From Pelagihabitans sp037969055 (GTDB taxonomy: Bacteria > Bacteroidota > Bacteroidia > Flavobacteriales > Flavobacteriaceae), in assembly GCA_037969055.1 (NCBI GenBank), contig JBBKWR010000228.1, forward strand, positions 1 to 14,146: a stretch of 14,146 nt of DNA. Reading direction: 5' to 3'. The translations under genes were made by a program, and so were the position numbers. This document shows, piece after piece, positions 12,949-14,146 of this stretch. Every line of letters begins with the position of its first letter. Within the stretch, counting starts at the first letter, position 1. Under the pieces are notes generated by a model. It was given only the letters and a program-made list of their open reading frames with translations. It made no database searches and was not told the origin of the DNA.

Positions 12949-14146
12949 TGCGAAACCTTATTGCCTATTTTATAAAGTACCATGTCGCGGTAGATGTTTT
13001 CTTACTGGCCTTGGTCATATTCGGAGTCGTTGGGGCGGTCAATCTCAAGTCTTCGTTCTTCCCCCTTACCGAATCCAAAAACATATTTGTCAACGTCACC
13101 TATCCTGGGGCATCACCCCTTGAAGTTGAGGAGGGCATTGTTTTAAAGATTGAGGACAATCTTAAAGGTTTGGAAGGCGTGGACAGAATTACCTCCACTT
13201 CCAGGGAAAATAGTGGTAGTATCAATGTTGAAATCGAAAAAGGCAGGGATATCGATTTCATGCTCTTACAGGTAAAGAATGCGGTTGACCGCGTGCCCAC
13301 GTTTCCAACCGGAATGGAACCTTTAGTGGTATCCAAGCTGGAAGCCGTGCGCCCGACGATCAGCTTTGCCATCAGTGGCAAAGACATTCCCCTGGCGACC
13401 CTAAAACAAATAGGCCGGCAGATCGAAAATGACATTCGGGCCATTGAGGGTATCTCCCAAATCGAGATTACCGGCTTTCCACAGGAAGAAATCGAAATTG
13501 CCGTCAACGAGGGCATCCTTTTGGCGTATAACCTTTCTTTTGCGGAAGTGGCACAGGCGGTCGGAAATGCCAATATCTTGGTGACTGGCGGAAATATCAA
13601 GACGGATGCCGAGGAGTACTTGATCCGTGCCAACAACCGTTCCTATTATGGCGACGAGCTCTCCAACTTGATTGTAAGGGCCGACCCTTCTGGGCAAACC
13701 ATCCGCCTTAAGGATGTTGCGCAGATCAGGGACCGTTTTGCCGAATCTCCCAATGCCTCTTATTTCAATGGGGAATTATCGGTCAGCACGACCATTACCA
13801 GTACGAATACCGAAGATCTCATCGATTCTGCGGATAAGGTTAAGGCCTATATAGCCGATTTTAACCAAAAATACCCTAATGTTCAACTGAATGTGGTAAG
13901 CGATCAATCGACTACCCTGGTACAGCGTACGCAATTATTAACGAGCAACGCGATCATGGGGATGGCGTTGGTATTGATATTCCTATCCTTATTTTTAAAT
14001 ACCCGTTTGGCCTTTTGGGTGGCCTTTGGCCTGCCCATTTCCTTTTTGGGAATGTTTGCGTTCGCCGGATTATTTGGGGTGACCATCAACGTCTTGTCCC
14101 TATTTGGAATGATCATCGTCATCGGTATTTTGGTAGATGACGGTAT
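12948..14146 (+). CDS. RND family efflux transporter permease, N-terminal part (3' truncated by window edge)
   Basis: Proton-driven inner-membrane pump of the resistance-nodulation-division superfamily (AcrB/MdtB-like). 399 codons are visible from the ATG sharing its first base with the adaptor stop codon. TM1 is about 14-31 and is followed by FFPLTESKNIFVNVTYPGAS (37-56), the usual start of the porter domain. A PN1/PN2-type periplasmic domain runs to about 325. TM2 is about 334-350, TM3 about 355-377 and TM4 about 380-399, ending with GILVDDG. The Asp pair 397-398 of this last motif corresponds to the proton-relay aspartates of AcrB TM4. The frame is open to the last base, so the rest of the gene (probably about 600 more residues) and any outer-membrane factor lie beyond the window. 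Substrate class cannot be set from this part. Confidence 0.93.
   Translation, partial: MRNLIAYFIKYHVAVDVFLLALVIFGVVGAVNLKSSFFPLTESKNIFVNVTYPGASPLEVEEGIVLKIEDNLKGLEGVDRITSTSRENSGSINVEIEKGRDIDFMLLQVKNAVDRVPTFPTGMEPLVVSKLEAVRPTISFAISGKDIPLATLKQIGRQIENDIRAIEGISQIEITGFPQEEIEIAVNEGILLAYNLSFAEVAQAVGNANILVTGGNIKTDAEEYLIRANNRSYYGDELSNLIVRADPSGQTIRLKDVAQIRDRFAESPNASYFNGELSVSTTITSTNTEDLIDSADKVKAYIADFNQKYPNVQLNVVSDQSTTLVQRTQLLTSNAIMGMALVLIFLSLFLNTRLAFWVAFGLPISFLGMFAFAGLFGVTINVLSLFGMIIVIGILVDDG

Noticed and set aside
13100..13636. 178-codon open frame on the minus strand
   Set aside because: It is antisense to the RND pump gene, whose product has clear family motifs in the same stretch; the antisense translation shows no domain.

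Overview
The window reads as chromosomal DNA of a marine-type Bacteroidetes, most likely a member of the Flavobacteriaceae. The evidence is indirect. Starts are preceded by A-rich stretches rather than Shine-Dalgarno sequences, candidate promoters fit the Bacteroidetes TTG/TAnnTTTG pattern, and the protein families (Tat-signalled Gfo/Idh/MocA proteins, GH109, HutF, tandem UspA) are typical of this group. No rRNA, tRNA, CRISPR array, insertion sequence or phage gene was seen. Genus cannot be fixed from the sequence alone.

Layout. (1) Positions 1-1966 hold amino-acid catabolism: the 3' end of hutF (histidine degradation, +) converges on hmgA (homogentisate 1,2-dioxygenase, -). hmgA has a recognisable promoter and a leader of about 140 nt with stem-loops and a terminator-like hairpin. 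(2) 1967-2227 encodes a small two-helix membrane protein. (3) 2436-4711 is a two-gene unit: a Tat-exported Gfo/Idh/MocA oxidoreductase and a secreted PIG-L type deacetylase, with overlapping stop and start codons. (4) 4711-7638 runs on the minus strand: GH109 family protein, a 7-bp tandem repeat array, a PhnB-like VOC protein, a tandem universal stress protein and its terminator. (5) 7811-9768 is a two-gene unit with a 10-bp overlap: a sugar-1-phosphate nucleotidyltransferase and a kinase resembling N-acetylhexosamine 1-kinase (NahK). It is divergent from GH109 across a short region holding a palindrome. (6) 9921-11072 is an FMN-dependent alpha-hydroxy-acid oxidase. (7) 11093-14146 is a MarR regulator with a 28-bp perfect palindrome at its promoter, followed by an RND efflux adaptor and an RND pump cut off by the window edge.

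How the genes may work together. The middle of the window looks like an amino-sugar locus. GH109 (families with alpha-N-acetylgalactosaminidase activity) could release GalNAc. The NahK-like kinase could phosphorylate it at C1, and the nucleotidyltransferase could turn the 1-phosphate into a nucleotide sugar. The exported oxidoreductase and deacetylase may process a related N-acetylated glycan in the periplasm. This is inference from families and gene order. The MarR-adaptor-pump block on the right is a separate, probably ligand-inducible efflux system.
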